Source of the DNA: Sarcocystis neurona
Taxonomy: Eukaryota > Apicomplexa > Conoidasida > Eucoccidiorida > Sarcocystidae
Assembly (NCBI GenBank): GCA_000727475.1
Contig: KL647303.1
Coordinates: forward strand, 1,241,449-1,305,448
Direction of reading: 5' to 3'
DNA: 64,000 nucleotides
Part shown: positions 11,301 to 24,300 of the stretch, in pieces
How positions within the stretch are numbered: position 1 is the stretch's first letter
How the letters are laid out: each line of letters starts with the position of its first letter
The notes under the pieces: generated by a model
Told to the model about the DNA's origin: nothing
The model's database searches: none
Seen by the model: only the letters and a program-made list of their open reading frames with translations
Translations under genes and position numbers: made by a program

Positions 11301-14300
11301 TGTCCTCGCCCGTCGTTGCTTCCGCTGCGGCAGAAGCAAGGTCCACGTGGTGGAGATCATTAACGGTGTCCAAGCCGTACTCTGCTGCAGCAAACACTTG
11401 CTGCATCTGCATATATGCCTCGAGGATGGGCAGCAGCTGTGTGAGAACAAGCGGCGCGGCTTCATCTGCTGCGACCCCTCCTCCTGCTGCGGCTTCTCCT
11501 CCTCCTGCTGCTGCCTCTCCCGTTGCTTCTGCTGCCGCTGCTTCTCCGCCAGCACCGCCTGCTCCTCCCCCACCTGCTTCCTGCTGCTGCGCGTTCTGTT
11601 GCCTGCCGCTTCCTGCCTCCTCTTCCTCCTCCTCTTCCTCTTCCTCTGCGGCTGCTTCTTCTTCTCGCGCTTCTTCTCTGTCTCCGTCTGCCGGCGCTGC
11701 TGTTCCTGCAGGACCCTCTTCTTCTCTCTCTACTTCCATCCCGTCCTCTCCTGCTCCTCTCCTCCTGCGGCCACTGCGGTGGTCCCTGCTCGTGCTGCCG
11801 CTTCCTTGCTGCTGCTGCTGTTGCTGCTGCTGTTGCTGCTGAGGAGACTGCGCGTTGTCAGCTGCCGCCGCGTGGTGACGCAGCATCGACAGTTCCTGCT
11901 CCTGCTGTCGAAGCCCTCCCGTTGCGCTGTTGCTGCCTGCTCCCGCTGCGAGAACAGCAGGGTACGCTTCTTCGACAGCAGTCAGCACTTCGTCTAGTCG
12001 CTGCCATATTTGGTCAGCTCCCGCTTCAGTGAAAAAGCGAGCGAACGCTACAATCGCCGACGTCTCTCTACTGCTGCTGCTACCTCCTCCTGCTTCTTCC
12101 TCCGCTGCTGCTGCCGCTGCTCGCCGTCGCGTCGTGCTGCTGCTGCTGCTGCTCGATCCGAGATCATTCAACGCAGCAATGGCAGCACGTGTTGCTGCTT
12201 CCAGTTCTTCCAGCGATGCCCCTGCTGGCACACCTCCCTCTTTTGCTGCTTCTCCTGCTGTTGCCTCAGAACCACCAGCAGCAGCACCCGCAGCAACAGG
12301 CGCTGCTGTTGCTGCCGCTCCTGCTGCAGGCGCTGCTGCAGTTGGACTGGCAGGTGCAGCAGAATCACCGGACGCAGAAGCAGCAGCAGTTGTTGCCGGA
12401 CTAGCAGCACTCGCCATTTCCACCTCCACGGCACCGAGTCCTCCCGATGATGCAGCGCCAGCCTCTGCGGGCGTTTGAACTGGTGCAGATGCTGCTGCGT
12501 TGCTGCTACTGCCGCTGCTCCCGTGTGCTCCTGCGTCCCCGGTCGCCGCTGGCCGGGCTTCTGATGCGCTGCCACCAGCGCCATCACGCGCAGCTACTGC
12601 TGTTCCTCCTGCTGATGAAGATGCCGTCGGCGGACGGGCTTCTGACGCACTTGTAGCTGGAGCAGGCGCAGCAGGAGCAGACGCAGCAGGAGCAGACGCA
12701 ACAGGAGCAGACGCAGCAGCAGGAGCAACAGAAGCAGCAGCAGCAGATGGAGGGACGGTGCTGGTACCTGCGGTCGGCGTTCCCCGCCTTCCCCTCCTGC
12801 CACTGAGATTACTGCTGCGACTGTAGCTGGTGCTGTGTGGCTGCTGCTGCTGTTGCGTGAGCCTTCGCTGCTTCTGTCTCTGCTGCAGCTGCAGCTGCAC
12901 CAGGACGTCGTTCAAAATGCAGAAGAGACGGTTAAACGCTGCCAGGTGGGGATCAAGAGTTTCTCTGCGCCTCCAGAGATCGTCATGTGGGCTCAGGGTC
13001 TGGTTGTTAGCCGCAGCAGCAGCAGCAGCTGTACGCAGGGTTTTCACCAGCAGCTGCAGCTCGTAACCGATGTCCTGGCTAATTTCCGCGGCGTTGCTCT
13101 TCAACGAATCCTCCACCCACCAACGGTGCAGCTTGTAGCTGTACAGACACCCCACAATCTTCGCCACGAGATTCAGCTGTTGCTGGTGTGCCTCCCGCTG
13201 CTGCGGTGTACATACAGTCTGCGACCACGGGGCCGCCACCCGAGAAGAGCACAGTAGCCCACACAGAACGCGACCTGCTTCCGGCGAGATAACCCGCAGC
13301 ATCGGACTGCATTCCTCTTCCTCTTCTGCTGCTGCTTCTCCTCCTCCGCCCGACCCACCTTCTCGCTCCTCCTCCTCTTCCTCCTCCGCTGCTCCGGGGC
13401 TGCTGCTGCTGCTGCAACCTGAAGCCGCCGACACCGACAACGGTTGGCGCCCTGTTGCAGTTTCCCCTCGCTCCTGTGTTACTGCTGCTGCTCCTCTGCC
13501 CTCTTCTGCGACTGCTGCTGCTGCTGGCGTGGCACCTAATCCTGCGACGCCTCTCTCCTCGGCTGCTGCCGCACTTCCTGGTGACGGTCCTTCATTATTT
13601 CTCGCCCGTCTTGATCCTCCGCCTTCTCTTCCCGCTCCAGCCGCCGTGCTGCCGCTGCTTCTTTGGCTTGCTGGGGCTCCCTGCGGTTCTTCTTCGGGAG
13701 GGGCACGTTGATCCTGTGGCTCTTCTGCGTCCATATCGCCACTGCCTTCTCCTGCTGCAGCTGCATCTCCTGCGCTGCTGCCGCCGCTGCGTCCGCCTTC
13801 AATAGCACTACCACTTTCCGCGCCTGCTGTTAAGCCGTCCCCTTGCGCTCCTTCCATCGTTGCTGCTGCTTCCGCTCCTCCTACGCCTACTGTCCCTCCC
13901 CGTCCTGCTGCATCTGCTGCGGATCCGGACGCAACGGAAGATCGCTGCTGAACATCAACACGAACAGCTGACGGTTCTGTAGCACCCGGAGCGGCAGAAG
14001 CAGGGGCAGCAGAAGCAGGGGCAGCAGAAGCAGGGGCAGCAGAAGCAGGGGCAGCAGGAGCAGGAGCAGCAGGAGCAGTAGGAGCAGAAGCAGCTGCAGA
14101 AGGAGCAGCAGCAGGAGCGAAGGCGCTACTGCGTATGACTATACGTCTGCCGCCAAGTGCGCCGCGTCTCCCGTTTGGTTGCTGCTGCTGCTGCGTCGCG
14201 ACTCTGCTGCTGCTGCTTCCTCCCACCAACAAAAAATGAATCGCTGATAAGAGATGATTCATCAGTCGCGGTGAACACTGGAACAGCAGTCCGCCAGTCA

Positions 14301-15271
14301 ACGTCTGCAGCACCCCACAGCAGCAGCAAGCAAAATGCTTCGACGGGTGATCGCAACAGCGGCCGCAGCGCCCCCAGCAGCAGCAGCAGCGACAGCAACA
14401 GCACCGGAGTTCCGTGCGCCGCTTCGCACGACAACGGCAGGACCAGCAGCAGCTACGCCGCAACCGCACCACACGGGTAATTCACAAAGGGCGGTCCCAG
14501 CGATAAAAGCCGAGAACGCAGCCGCATCGAAGAAAAAAACCTACCGGTGCGTTACAAGCAGCAGCAGCAGCCTCCTCTCAGCCCGCCCACGCACACGTCA
14601 AAAACTATATATATATATATATATATATATAATATCTTTGTGCGCACACTCCATTCAAGCACATCGATATACATATACACAGCTGCATTACACTATTTAC
14701 GTGTCTNNNNNNNNNNNNNNNNNNNNNNNNNNNNNNNNNNNNNNNNNNNNNNNNNNNNNNNNNNNNNNNNNNNNNNNNNNNNNNNNNNNNNNNNNNNNNN
14801 NNNNNNNNNNNNNNNNNNNNNNNNNNNNNNNNNNNNNNNNNNNNNNNNNNNNNNNNNNNNNNNNNNNNNNNNNNNNNNNNNNNNNNNNNNNNNNNNNNNN
14901 NNNNNNNNNNNNNNNNNNNNNNNNNNNNNNNNNNNNNNNNNNNNNNNNNNNNNNNNNNNNNNNNNNNNNNNNNNNNNNNNNNNNNNNNNNNNNNNNNNNN
15001 NNNNNNNNNNNNNNNNNNNNNNNNNNNNNNNNNNNNNNNNNNNNNNNNNNNNNNNNNNNNNNNNNNNNNNNNNNNNNNNNNNNNNNNNNNNNNNNNNNNN
15101 NNNNNNNNNNNNNNNNNNNNNNNNNNNNNNNNNNNNNNNNNNNNNNNNNNNNNNNNNNNNNNNNNNNNNNNNNNNNNNNNNNNNNNNNNNNNNNNNNNNN
15201 NNNNNNNNNNNNNNACGACACGCAGCAGCAGACCTCCTCCTCACGCCCGCCCACCGCACACGTACAAACTA

Positions 15272-15302
<31 letters not shown>

Positions 15303-18300
15303 CTTTGTGCGCACATCCATTCAAGCACATCGATATACATATACACAGCTGCATTACACATTTACGTGTCTGACATACAAATATTGATGTGCGACACATA
15401 CCCTTCGGGGACGCATATACATCAATATATATGTACAGGGACAGATGGATGACTGAAGGAAGAAATCGAAGCTACACTGATAGACGCAACAATATATGTG
15501 TTGTGCGCACATATACATTCGCGCATCGCCATACAGATATATGGCTGTAAGTGTACATTTATATGCATACACATCTGTGTCTCTCAGCCGTCTATTTATA
15601 TACTGGGCACGCAGATGTATGCACATACGTATCTTTGGCGATGCAAGGATAAAACGGAAACTGTACTTACGATTAGAACATTGATGGGGTACTCCTTTAC
15701 AACCACTTCGTCGCATTGACGGTGCGTGTCTGCTGTGGCTTTGTCTCCGCCGGCTGTTGCTGCTGTTTCCGCTTGATCTCCTAGTGCTGCTGCTGTTGCT
15801 TGGTCACCACTCCCTCGGCGGCTGGGTCTACCTTCTTTGTTCGCCACTGCTTCCCTCTCCTGTGTTGCTTCTGCTGCCGCTGCTGCTCCTTCTGCTGCTG
15901 CCGTTGGTGCTGCTGCGGCTGCTGTTTTTCCTGCTGCTGTTGGTGCTTCTGCCGCTGCTCGTTCTGCAGCATCCTTGCGGGTCTCACACACTTGCTGCGC
16001 CGCGCCGGCACCGGTGGCCGCTGTTATCTCAGTCTTCGTTTCCTTCGTTGCTGCTGCTGCTGTTGTTGCGTGAGGAGGAGCTCCTGCCGTGTCAGGTGGG
16101 GCGGCTGCGGCTGCTGTTCCCGCTTCGTTCTTTACCAGCGGCGCGCGCAGCGACGTGCTGCTGCCGTCTGTCTTTCCTTCACTCCGGGTCAACGCCGTGT
16201 CTGCGGTTGCGGGACTTGCTGCTGGCACCTCTGCTGCTGTTGTCGCTTGTGCTACTGCTGCTGCTGCTCCACCACCGCCACATGCTGCTGTTGCGGACGC
16301 CGCCGCAGCTCTTGGCAAGGACGCTGCGAGGTCCAAGGAAGACGGAGCACCGTTTGCCAGCCCAGCTGTTGCAGTCAGTGACCTGCCGCTGCTCCCGCTG
16401 CTGCTGCTGCAAGTCGGCAGCTCCCCACAGGGCGTTTCTCGCCTCTTTCTCTTTCTCCGAAGTTCCAGCAGGAGATCTTCACTGTCCGGCGTCCCTGCTG
16501 TTGCTGCATCTGCTGCTGCGTCTGCTACATTTGCTGTACCTGCTGCTGCGGGTACTCTGCTGCTGTTGTTAGGAAAAGAGTACTCTGCGTTTCTGCTCAT
16601 CTGCCGGAGAGCAGCTGACGCATCTGCAGGCTTCGGTACTAGTCTCGTTGCTGAGGCACCAGCCGCTTCTGCTGGAACCGCTGCACCTGCTCTCCCTGCT
16701 GCAGGAGCACACCCACCCTCTGCTGCGCCCACGGGAGGAGGAGTGGTTGCCGCAGCAACATCTTTACGTTGCTGCTCTCCCGCCTGCAACTGCTCCTCTC
16801 TCTCTCTCTCGCTGATGCTGCCGCTTGCATTGCTGCTGTCACTCCTGCTACTCTCGCTGTTGCTGCTGCTGCTGCCTCCGTCGCTGTCCCTGTGAGCACA
16901 ACTCTCTCTTTCTCCTTCAGGCCCTGCGTTCTCCCTGGCGCCAGCATCCTCTGGCACTTCTTTTCCCTTCCCTATTCCTCCTCCTCCTCCTGCTGCTGCT
17001 GCTCTCCTTGCTGCTCCTTCGTCTTCTCCTTCATCTTCGCTGCTGCTGTCGCCGTCTCCGCCGCCGCCGTCTCCCGCTGCGCACGCCCCGCCTGCAGCAG
17101 CTTTCCGGCCCCGGCCGCTGCTGCTCTTGCTCTTGCTGCCTCTGCTGCTGTTGCTGCTGCTGCTGCGGTAGGAAATATCCTCCAAAGTTGCAGCGCACGG
17201 GTGCACCATGGGCTCTGCGAAGACGTGTGCTGCTGACGGCAAGACAGTGAGGATGCTGCGTAGTTGCTCGAGGACTCTCTCTGTCGAGACTGCTGCTGCA
17301 GACGGCCTTTCAAAGCTTGCTGCTGCCGCTGCAGCTGCTGCTGCTGCCTGCTGCTGTTGCTGTGCCACTCCTCCTCCCGTGTTGCCGCTGCTCTCCGCCG
17401 CTGCTGCTGCTGCTCCCCCGCCCAGAACTTCCACAGATCCGAACAAGTGCGCGGGAGGAAACCCTACCACCGCCAGCGGCAATCGTCTTCTTCTTCTGCT
17501 GCTGGTGGTGCGCGTTTCTCTGGCAACTCCCAAGGCCTGCAACTGCTGCAAGAGCAAATGTGCACTATCTCTTCGACTGCTGCTGCGCCACCGTCCTTCT
17601 CGAACAGCGGCGGCAGCACGTCCTTCTCCCACAGAGGCACTTCCGGTCGCTTCTCCCCTGCGGCTGCTTGTACCTCTGCTGTTTCCTGCAGTTCCCTCTT
17701 GCTGCTGCTGCTGCTGCTCGAGTCCCGTCTCTTCTTCCTCTGCCGCCTGTTCTTCTTCGCGGCGTCCCTGCTGCTGCTCCTCTCCCTCGTCCTCCTCCGG
17801 CTCTTCTTCCTCTTCCTTTTCCTGCAGCCGCAGCAGCTTCGGCGGCATGCAATCTGGCGCCGCGTTGCAGCATATGACGAGAAACAGCAGCACAAGCAAC
17901 CGCCACGCGTCCGCATGCGCCGCAGCAATGTTGTACAAGAGTGTGAAGAAAAGCTTCCGGTTTAGTTCTCTCCCAAGGAAGAATAGTCTGCAGACTCCCA
18001 GCACGCCAATAGCAAGGAATGGAGGTCGCGCGGCTCTGTAGCCGAGACCCTGTGCTGCTCCTGGCGCCCCAGGTGCGGCAGGCGCGGCTGCTGCTACCGT
18101 ACCATCCACAGCACCTGCTGCTGCTGCTGCGCCCCCTCCTCCTCCTCCACGTGCCGCAGCACCAGGCGCTCCAGCAGCAACAGCAGCAGAAGAGACCCCC
18201 CCAGCAGAAGCTTGCCCCGGTTGTTGACCGCTGTCGCCCGCTGCTGTTGCAGGCGCGCCCCTTCCACGCAGCCACGTGGCAGCAGAACCTGCTGCGCTGC

Positions 18301-21300
18301 CTCTGCTGGTGCCGGAGGACGGCGACGAGGTGGGAGCAGCCGCTACCAGCTGCATGCTGTGGGATTCCGGAGCTGGCGTCGTGTATGCCGCGCCTGCTGC
18401 AACACTGCTGCCTGCTGCGGCCAGCGCCGGAGGGGCAGTTAGTAGCCACTCGTTCAAAGCAGCAAGGCCGTCGATTAGACGTCCTGCTCCTCTTGCTGCT
18501 GCAGCGCCACCAACTGCTGCACCTGCAGCTCCTCCTCCTGGCCACAAGCTGCTGCTGCTACTGCTTGGTTGCTGTTGGTTATGGGGAGGAAGAAAGTAGA
18601 CGTGTCCTGCTGGCAGACTGCTCAAAAACTGAGAAGGAGTTGCTGCCGTCGCCCCTGCGGACTGCCGCTGGTTGCCGCTGCTGCTGCGCAGACTCGGAGC
18701 AGCAGCAGGCACGCCACCTATAAGCACGCTTCCTCCAACGGCTCCACCGCTGTTGCTGCTGCTCCCCATCGCCGCGACGCCTGCAGCAGCAGCCGCCGCA
18801 GCAGCGGCAGCCCACGCCCCGCTGAGTAGCCTTTCTACAGAAGAAGCGAACGCAGACACACTGCTACTGCTGCTGCGTCCGCCCCCCCTTTCTCTTCCTC
18901 CTCCTGCCGCCCGCATCGCCGCAGAAGCAGGTGGTAGCAGGGCAACTGCACTGGCACCTTGCGGATGACCCCTGCCTCCTGTGCTGCTGCTGTAGCCGGC
19001 TGCAGCAGCCGGATCTGAAGCCAGCGACAAGCGAGAGAAGCTGCCTCTGCTACTGCTGCCCAAGCCAGTCTGCTGCTGTGCTGCTGCTGCGGACGCTCCA
19101 TGAAGCGGCAGCAATTCATGCTGCGGCTGCGGTGGCCACAACAAACCGAAGCTGCCGAGGACCCCCCCACCAGCTCGGCTGCTGCTGCTTCCTCCTACTG
19201 CCCCTGCATGCACCCCAGTGCCTGCTGCTCCTCGTTCTGCCGCAGCAGGACCTGCGTGACTACCGCTGCTGCTGCTTTCCCCTGTCGCGCTGCGAGAACC
19301 GCGACCACCGCCTACCTCCTCTCCTGCCGTAGCGGTGCCTCCGTATCTGCCACCTGCAGCACCAGCAGCAGGACCAAACGCATGCAGCGTGAAGATGCGC
19401 TGACTGCCGCTGCCTCCCCCTGCGGTTCTGCTGCTGCTGCTGCGACTGCTGCGAGGCAGCATGCCTTGGTGGTAGTACACATTTCGGCTCGGAAGAGAAA
19501 AGAGCGGGAACGAAGGCCGACCCCCTGCTGATGTGGCTGTTGCGGGCAGCAAGTATGCATCTTCGAACAAATCGAGATCTAACAAATCCAAAATATTTCC
19601 TCCAGCACTCGCGACACCCACCCTGCTGCTGCTGTCCCCTCCCCCTCCTCCCATGCGGCTCGCGGCTGCTTCTCCTCCTCCTGCTGCCCCAAAGACGTCG
19701 CTTCCGGCTGCTGCTGCGGCAGCCAGCGGCAGCAGCGCAGCAGCCCCCGCGCCTCCTGACTCTACCAAACCTAGTCGGCTGGAGCCACCAAACGCGGCGG
19801 GAAGAAAGCCGGTGCTGCTGCTTCCTGCTGCTGCAGGGGTGCCTCCGCCTGCTGCCAAGCCGACTCCCCGCTGCGATGACGCAGCAGCTGCGGCTGCAGC
19901 AAGCGCAGCTCCAAACGCAGCGGCGTTTCGAGAGCTGCTGGCGCTGCCTCCTGCATGCTGTCCAGCTGCTGCTGCTGCAGCAGCGAGACTCTGCAGCAAT
20001 CCTCTGCTACTCGCAACAGCAGATATGCCTCCTGCTCCGCTGCTGCCTCCGGCTCCGCCGCCACCTCCTGCTGCTCCCCTTGCGGCGACCTGCGAATACA
20101 GCGTGCCTCTGGCTGCATGCGCACCTGCAGCGGCAGCAGCAGCCACGGCAGCAGCGCCAAGGTGCTGACGGAACAGCAGCAACTGAGGTTGCTGCTGCTG
20201 CTGCCGTACCCGGTGGTGGTGGTGATGGTGCGGATGATAAAATCGACCTCCTGCTACTCCCCCTCCTGCTGCTCCTCCGCCTCCCGTTGCTGCTGTTCCT
20301 GCTGCTGCAGCCGCCCCCCCTGCGGCTGCTGTCCCACCTGCTGCACCGTCGGCTGCCAGACCGGCAGCAGCAGCGCCAGCGGGAGATCCTCCCCGTGCGT
20401 GTTGTCGTCTGTGATGATGGTGATGCTGCTGCTCGTGCTGCTGCTGCCTCGCCATCGCCCGCTCCCGCAGCAGATTCGCTTCTGCCATTACTTCTGCGGG
20501 CAGCGTCCTGAAGAAGTCAGCTCCTGCTGTAAGCAGCACTTCCTGTCGCAACGCTGGCTCGAGAGTTGCCAGGAACGTTGCGTTGTCCAAGTCTGTTCCT
20601 CCTCCGCTCTCCTCAGATTCCCCTCTCCTTTCTCCTTCTCCTCCTCCACTGCTGCTGCTGCTGCCGCCTTCGCCGCATGCAGCTACCACCTGTCGCCGCA
20701 GTGCTGCTGGCAGCGCGTTCAAATACTCCTGCGGAATTTCATTCAGCGCGGGGGGAGGCGGGAGACTCTGTGCCTCCCTTCGACTAGCAGCGGATGATGC
20801 AGACGCCACAGCACCATGCGGTGCAGAAGACCCAGACAAGATTGCCGCGTCAATGGCAGAAGACGGAGACGGCGGCGGGACCGCTACAGCCGTCGCAGCG
20901 ACGGGAGATGGAGACCGGGTCGCGGCACCGGCACCACCGGCGGAAGATGGGGCTGCCTCTGCAGATGCAGGTGCCGTAGAGGCAGTAGTAGCACCAACAG
21001 CAGGTGCAGCGGTAGACAACGTCGGAGCTGCAGCTGCAAGGGCAGCAGGAGAGTTCCCAGCACCTGCGCCGGCGGTTGCCGGAGGAACTGACAAGACGGC
21101 GTCAGCAGAATCTGTCTCGGCAGCAGCAGCGGCACGTGAACGTGGTACGGCAAAAACACCAAGTGCTGACACAGCAGCAGCAGCATCATCAGGCACGCGA
21201 AGAGCAGCAGCAGTATTTGTTGCTGCTGTTGCAGACGCTACTGCTGTTGCTTCCGACCTTGCTGCCGCTGTTTCTGCCGCTGCTGACGGTACTGGCGCCG

Positions 21301-24300
21301 CGGATGTTGGTTCTGTTGTTGCTCCTCCTGCGGCTACCGTTGCTGCTGAGGTGGTGTCCGCAGCTGCGCCTTCGGACGGTGCTGCTGGTGCTGCTCCTCC
21401 TCCTGCTGCTGTGTCTGCTTGTCGCTCGAGTGCGTCACTGGACGACGCAACGGCGGCCTGCAGGGAGGACGCCGTCGCAGCAGGAGCAGCAGCACTAGAC
21501 GCCGCTGCTCCTGTTGTTTCTGCTGCTGCTTCAGGTGCTGCAGGGTCGCGTGCTGCGCCTGTGCCGGGCTGCGCTCCTGGCGCCGGAGTCGCGCTCGGGC
21601 TGCTAGAGCTCCCAGCTGCCGCAGCAGAATCAGCAGCACTGACAGCAGCAGCAACAGTCGCAGCAGCAGCAGAAGCACTGCCCATAGCGGCAGCCGCAGC
21701 AGCAGTTCTACGCTGTTCTACCGCTTGTATGGTCAGCTGACTCAGCTGCTGCAACACAATTTCCTGCCGTAGATCATCGGGTAACGCTTCTAAAAATGAC
21801 GGATCCATTCCTGCTGCGTCAAACAGCTGCGCTTCTGTCAGACCCAAGGCGCACGCCAGAGGGTACAGAGGACCGCGTGGGCTGACCACCGCAGCAGAAG
21901 TAACTGACGCAGCTGCAACCGAGACAGCAGGAACATCAGCAGGCGCAGCCTGAGCAGCATGTGCGTCGTCGGCAGCAGCAGCCCCTGACGCGGGCGACGA
22001 AGAAGCAGCAGCAGTCGACGCGGCAGCAGCACTTGCTCCTGCAGTGGGAGTCGCGGGGCCTGGAGCAGCAGCAATAGCATCCGGCGCCTGCTGTGCAGCT
22101 TCTTGAACCGCGGCAGCAGGACTGGACACAGCCGCAGCAACGGCACCTGCTGTAGCATGCGTTACGCCAGCAGCAGTCAAGTTGCTTGCACATTCTCTTT
22201 GTCTTGCTTGATCTGTTGCTGGCGTGGCGCCTGTAGCGGTCCTATCCGTTCCTACTGCTGAAGGAGCAGAAGCAGATCCAGAAGCGGCGGCGGAAGCAGA
22301 AAACGGGGGAGGAGGCGAAGTTGTTGCGGCACCAGTGGAAAGCATCTCGGCAACTCCCGCTTCTCTCGGCTGCTGCTGGGTTGCCGCAGTCGCGGCTACT
22401 GCAGGCGACTGCAGTTCCATCAAAGACGCGCGGATCGCCTGCTGCAGAATATCTTCTTCATCACCTGCGGCTAACATTGCTGCTTCCAGCTCAGAGAGAA
22501 AATCCCTGCTTCCACTGCCTTCTGTCCTTGTCTCGTCATTGGCTTCTCCTCTTCTTGCTGCTTCTGCTGCTGCCCTTGCTGCTGCCTCGCCTGGACGCGG
22601 CGTGGGCTGCGCTGCTGCTGCTGTTGTTGCTGCAGGCGGCTCCGCAGCCTGCGTCCCAGACGAACCCGCAGGAGGCTCAAGCGGGAACTCCACCTCCACG
22701 TCCATTGCCTCGGCATTTCGGGGCTCTGCTGCTGCAGCAGCCTCGGCACTAGCACCAGCTCCAGCACCACGCGCAACAGGTGGCACAGCAGCAGTAGGAG
22801 CAGCATCGAAAGCAGCAGCTGCGGCAGCAAGACCTCCAGCAGCACTCGGAGCAAGTGCAACCGCAGGAGCAGGTGCAACCGCAGGAGCAGATGCAACCGC
22901 AGGAGCGGGTGCAACCGCAGGAGCGGGTGCAACCGCAGGAACAGGCGCAGCCGCAGGGGCAGGTGTAACCGCAGGAGCCGGCGCAGTCGCAGGAGCGGGT
23001 ACAGCAGGAGCACGCTCAGGAGGAAATGGAGGAGCAGCAACGGTTGCTGGAGGAGAATCGACTTCCATATCACTCGGCGCTGGAGCTGCTGCTATCGACG
23101 TCGCTTGCGCTGCTGCTCCCACCTGCTGCTGTTGCTGCGGGCCTGCATCGGCCGATGTGCCGCTGCTGCTGCTGCTGGTGTCCGGGGCCGAAGCCTCTGG
23201 CTGCGCCCGAGGCATTTCTTGCGGCTGCTGTTGCTGCTGCAGTTGTTGCTCAGCCGCCTCTTCTTGTCGCTGCTGCTCGAGCAGCGAAGGAAAGAGTTCT
23301 TCCGCAGCAACAGAGAGAGGAGCAGCAGTAGTCGACAGCCGGGACAGCAGCGCATGCACCATGAGTCTTGGTGCCTCCCCTGCGCCACGTAGCAGCTGCT
23401 GTGCTGCTCGCTTTGCAGCAGCCGAAAGCACTCCCGAGAATGCTTCTTCCTCTTCGTCTGTTCCTGTTGCTCCCTCTTCTAAGCTGCTGCTGCTTCTTTC
23501 TGACTCCCTTCTTGCTGCTGTTGATGCTGCTGCCGGGATCCCAACGCCCGGCGTCTCTGCTACTCTCTCTCCCTGCTGCTGCGCCTGCTGCCCACGTTGC
23601 CTTCCAGTCTCCTCCTCGTTGCAGGACACCGCCGTGGCTTCACCCGTGCGGTCTGCCGGCCTCTCTCTGGGCTCCTCTCTGTCTCTCTGCCCTACCGTTG
23701 CAGCTCCAAGTGCTGATCTTCCTGCTTCTGATCCTGTTGCTGCTGCTCCAGCAACAGAACTCCCTGCTGCAGTTCCCTCTGCAGTAGATGGATGGTGCGA
23801 CCTTTCTCCTCCTCCTTCTCCCTCTTCCGCCTCCGGAGCGGCTGCTGCGCAAATGCTGCTGCTCTGCTGCTGCTGTTGCTGCCTCTGCTGCTGGTCTCTT
23901 CCTTCACCAGCTGCGCGCGCTGCAGCCTCATCAACAGCGTCGCCTCGCTGCTGCCCCTCTCTGCTGCTGCCTGCACTTCTCTCCGCTCCCCCTCCTGCTG
24001 TTCCTGCAGACGCTTCTGGTCCTGCCACCTGCTGCTGCTCCGGTTTTCCTGCTGCTGCTGTTGCTTCACCTGGTCGTGGCGCCGGTGTCATGCTGGGCGG
24101 GACTTCTTCGGATGCTCCTGTTGCTTGATCCGCCCCAGCAGGTGCGTGGACGGCTGCTGCTGCTTCTGCTGCTTCCCCTGCCGCCGCAACTCCGTCTGTC
24201 GTACTCGCTCGGTCTGACGGTCCGCCTGCTGCTGCTGCACCACCGGCGGGAACTGCGCTGCTACTGGGACGCCCTCCTGCAGCACCTGCGAGCGTTCCCT

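Noticed and set aside
20583..21740. 385-codon plus-strand open frame
   Set aside because: Antisense to the UBM region of exon 16, which has clear conserved motifs on the minus strand.
22224..24128. 634-codon plus-strand open frame rich in Ala/Ser
   Set aside because: It is the complement of exon 16. CAG/CTG repeats rarely make stops in any frame, and this frame shows no conserved family motif while the minus frame carries the UIM.
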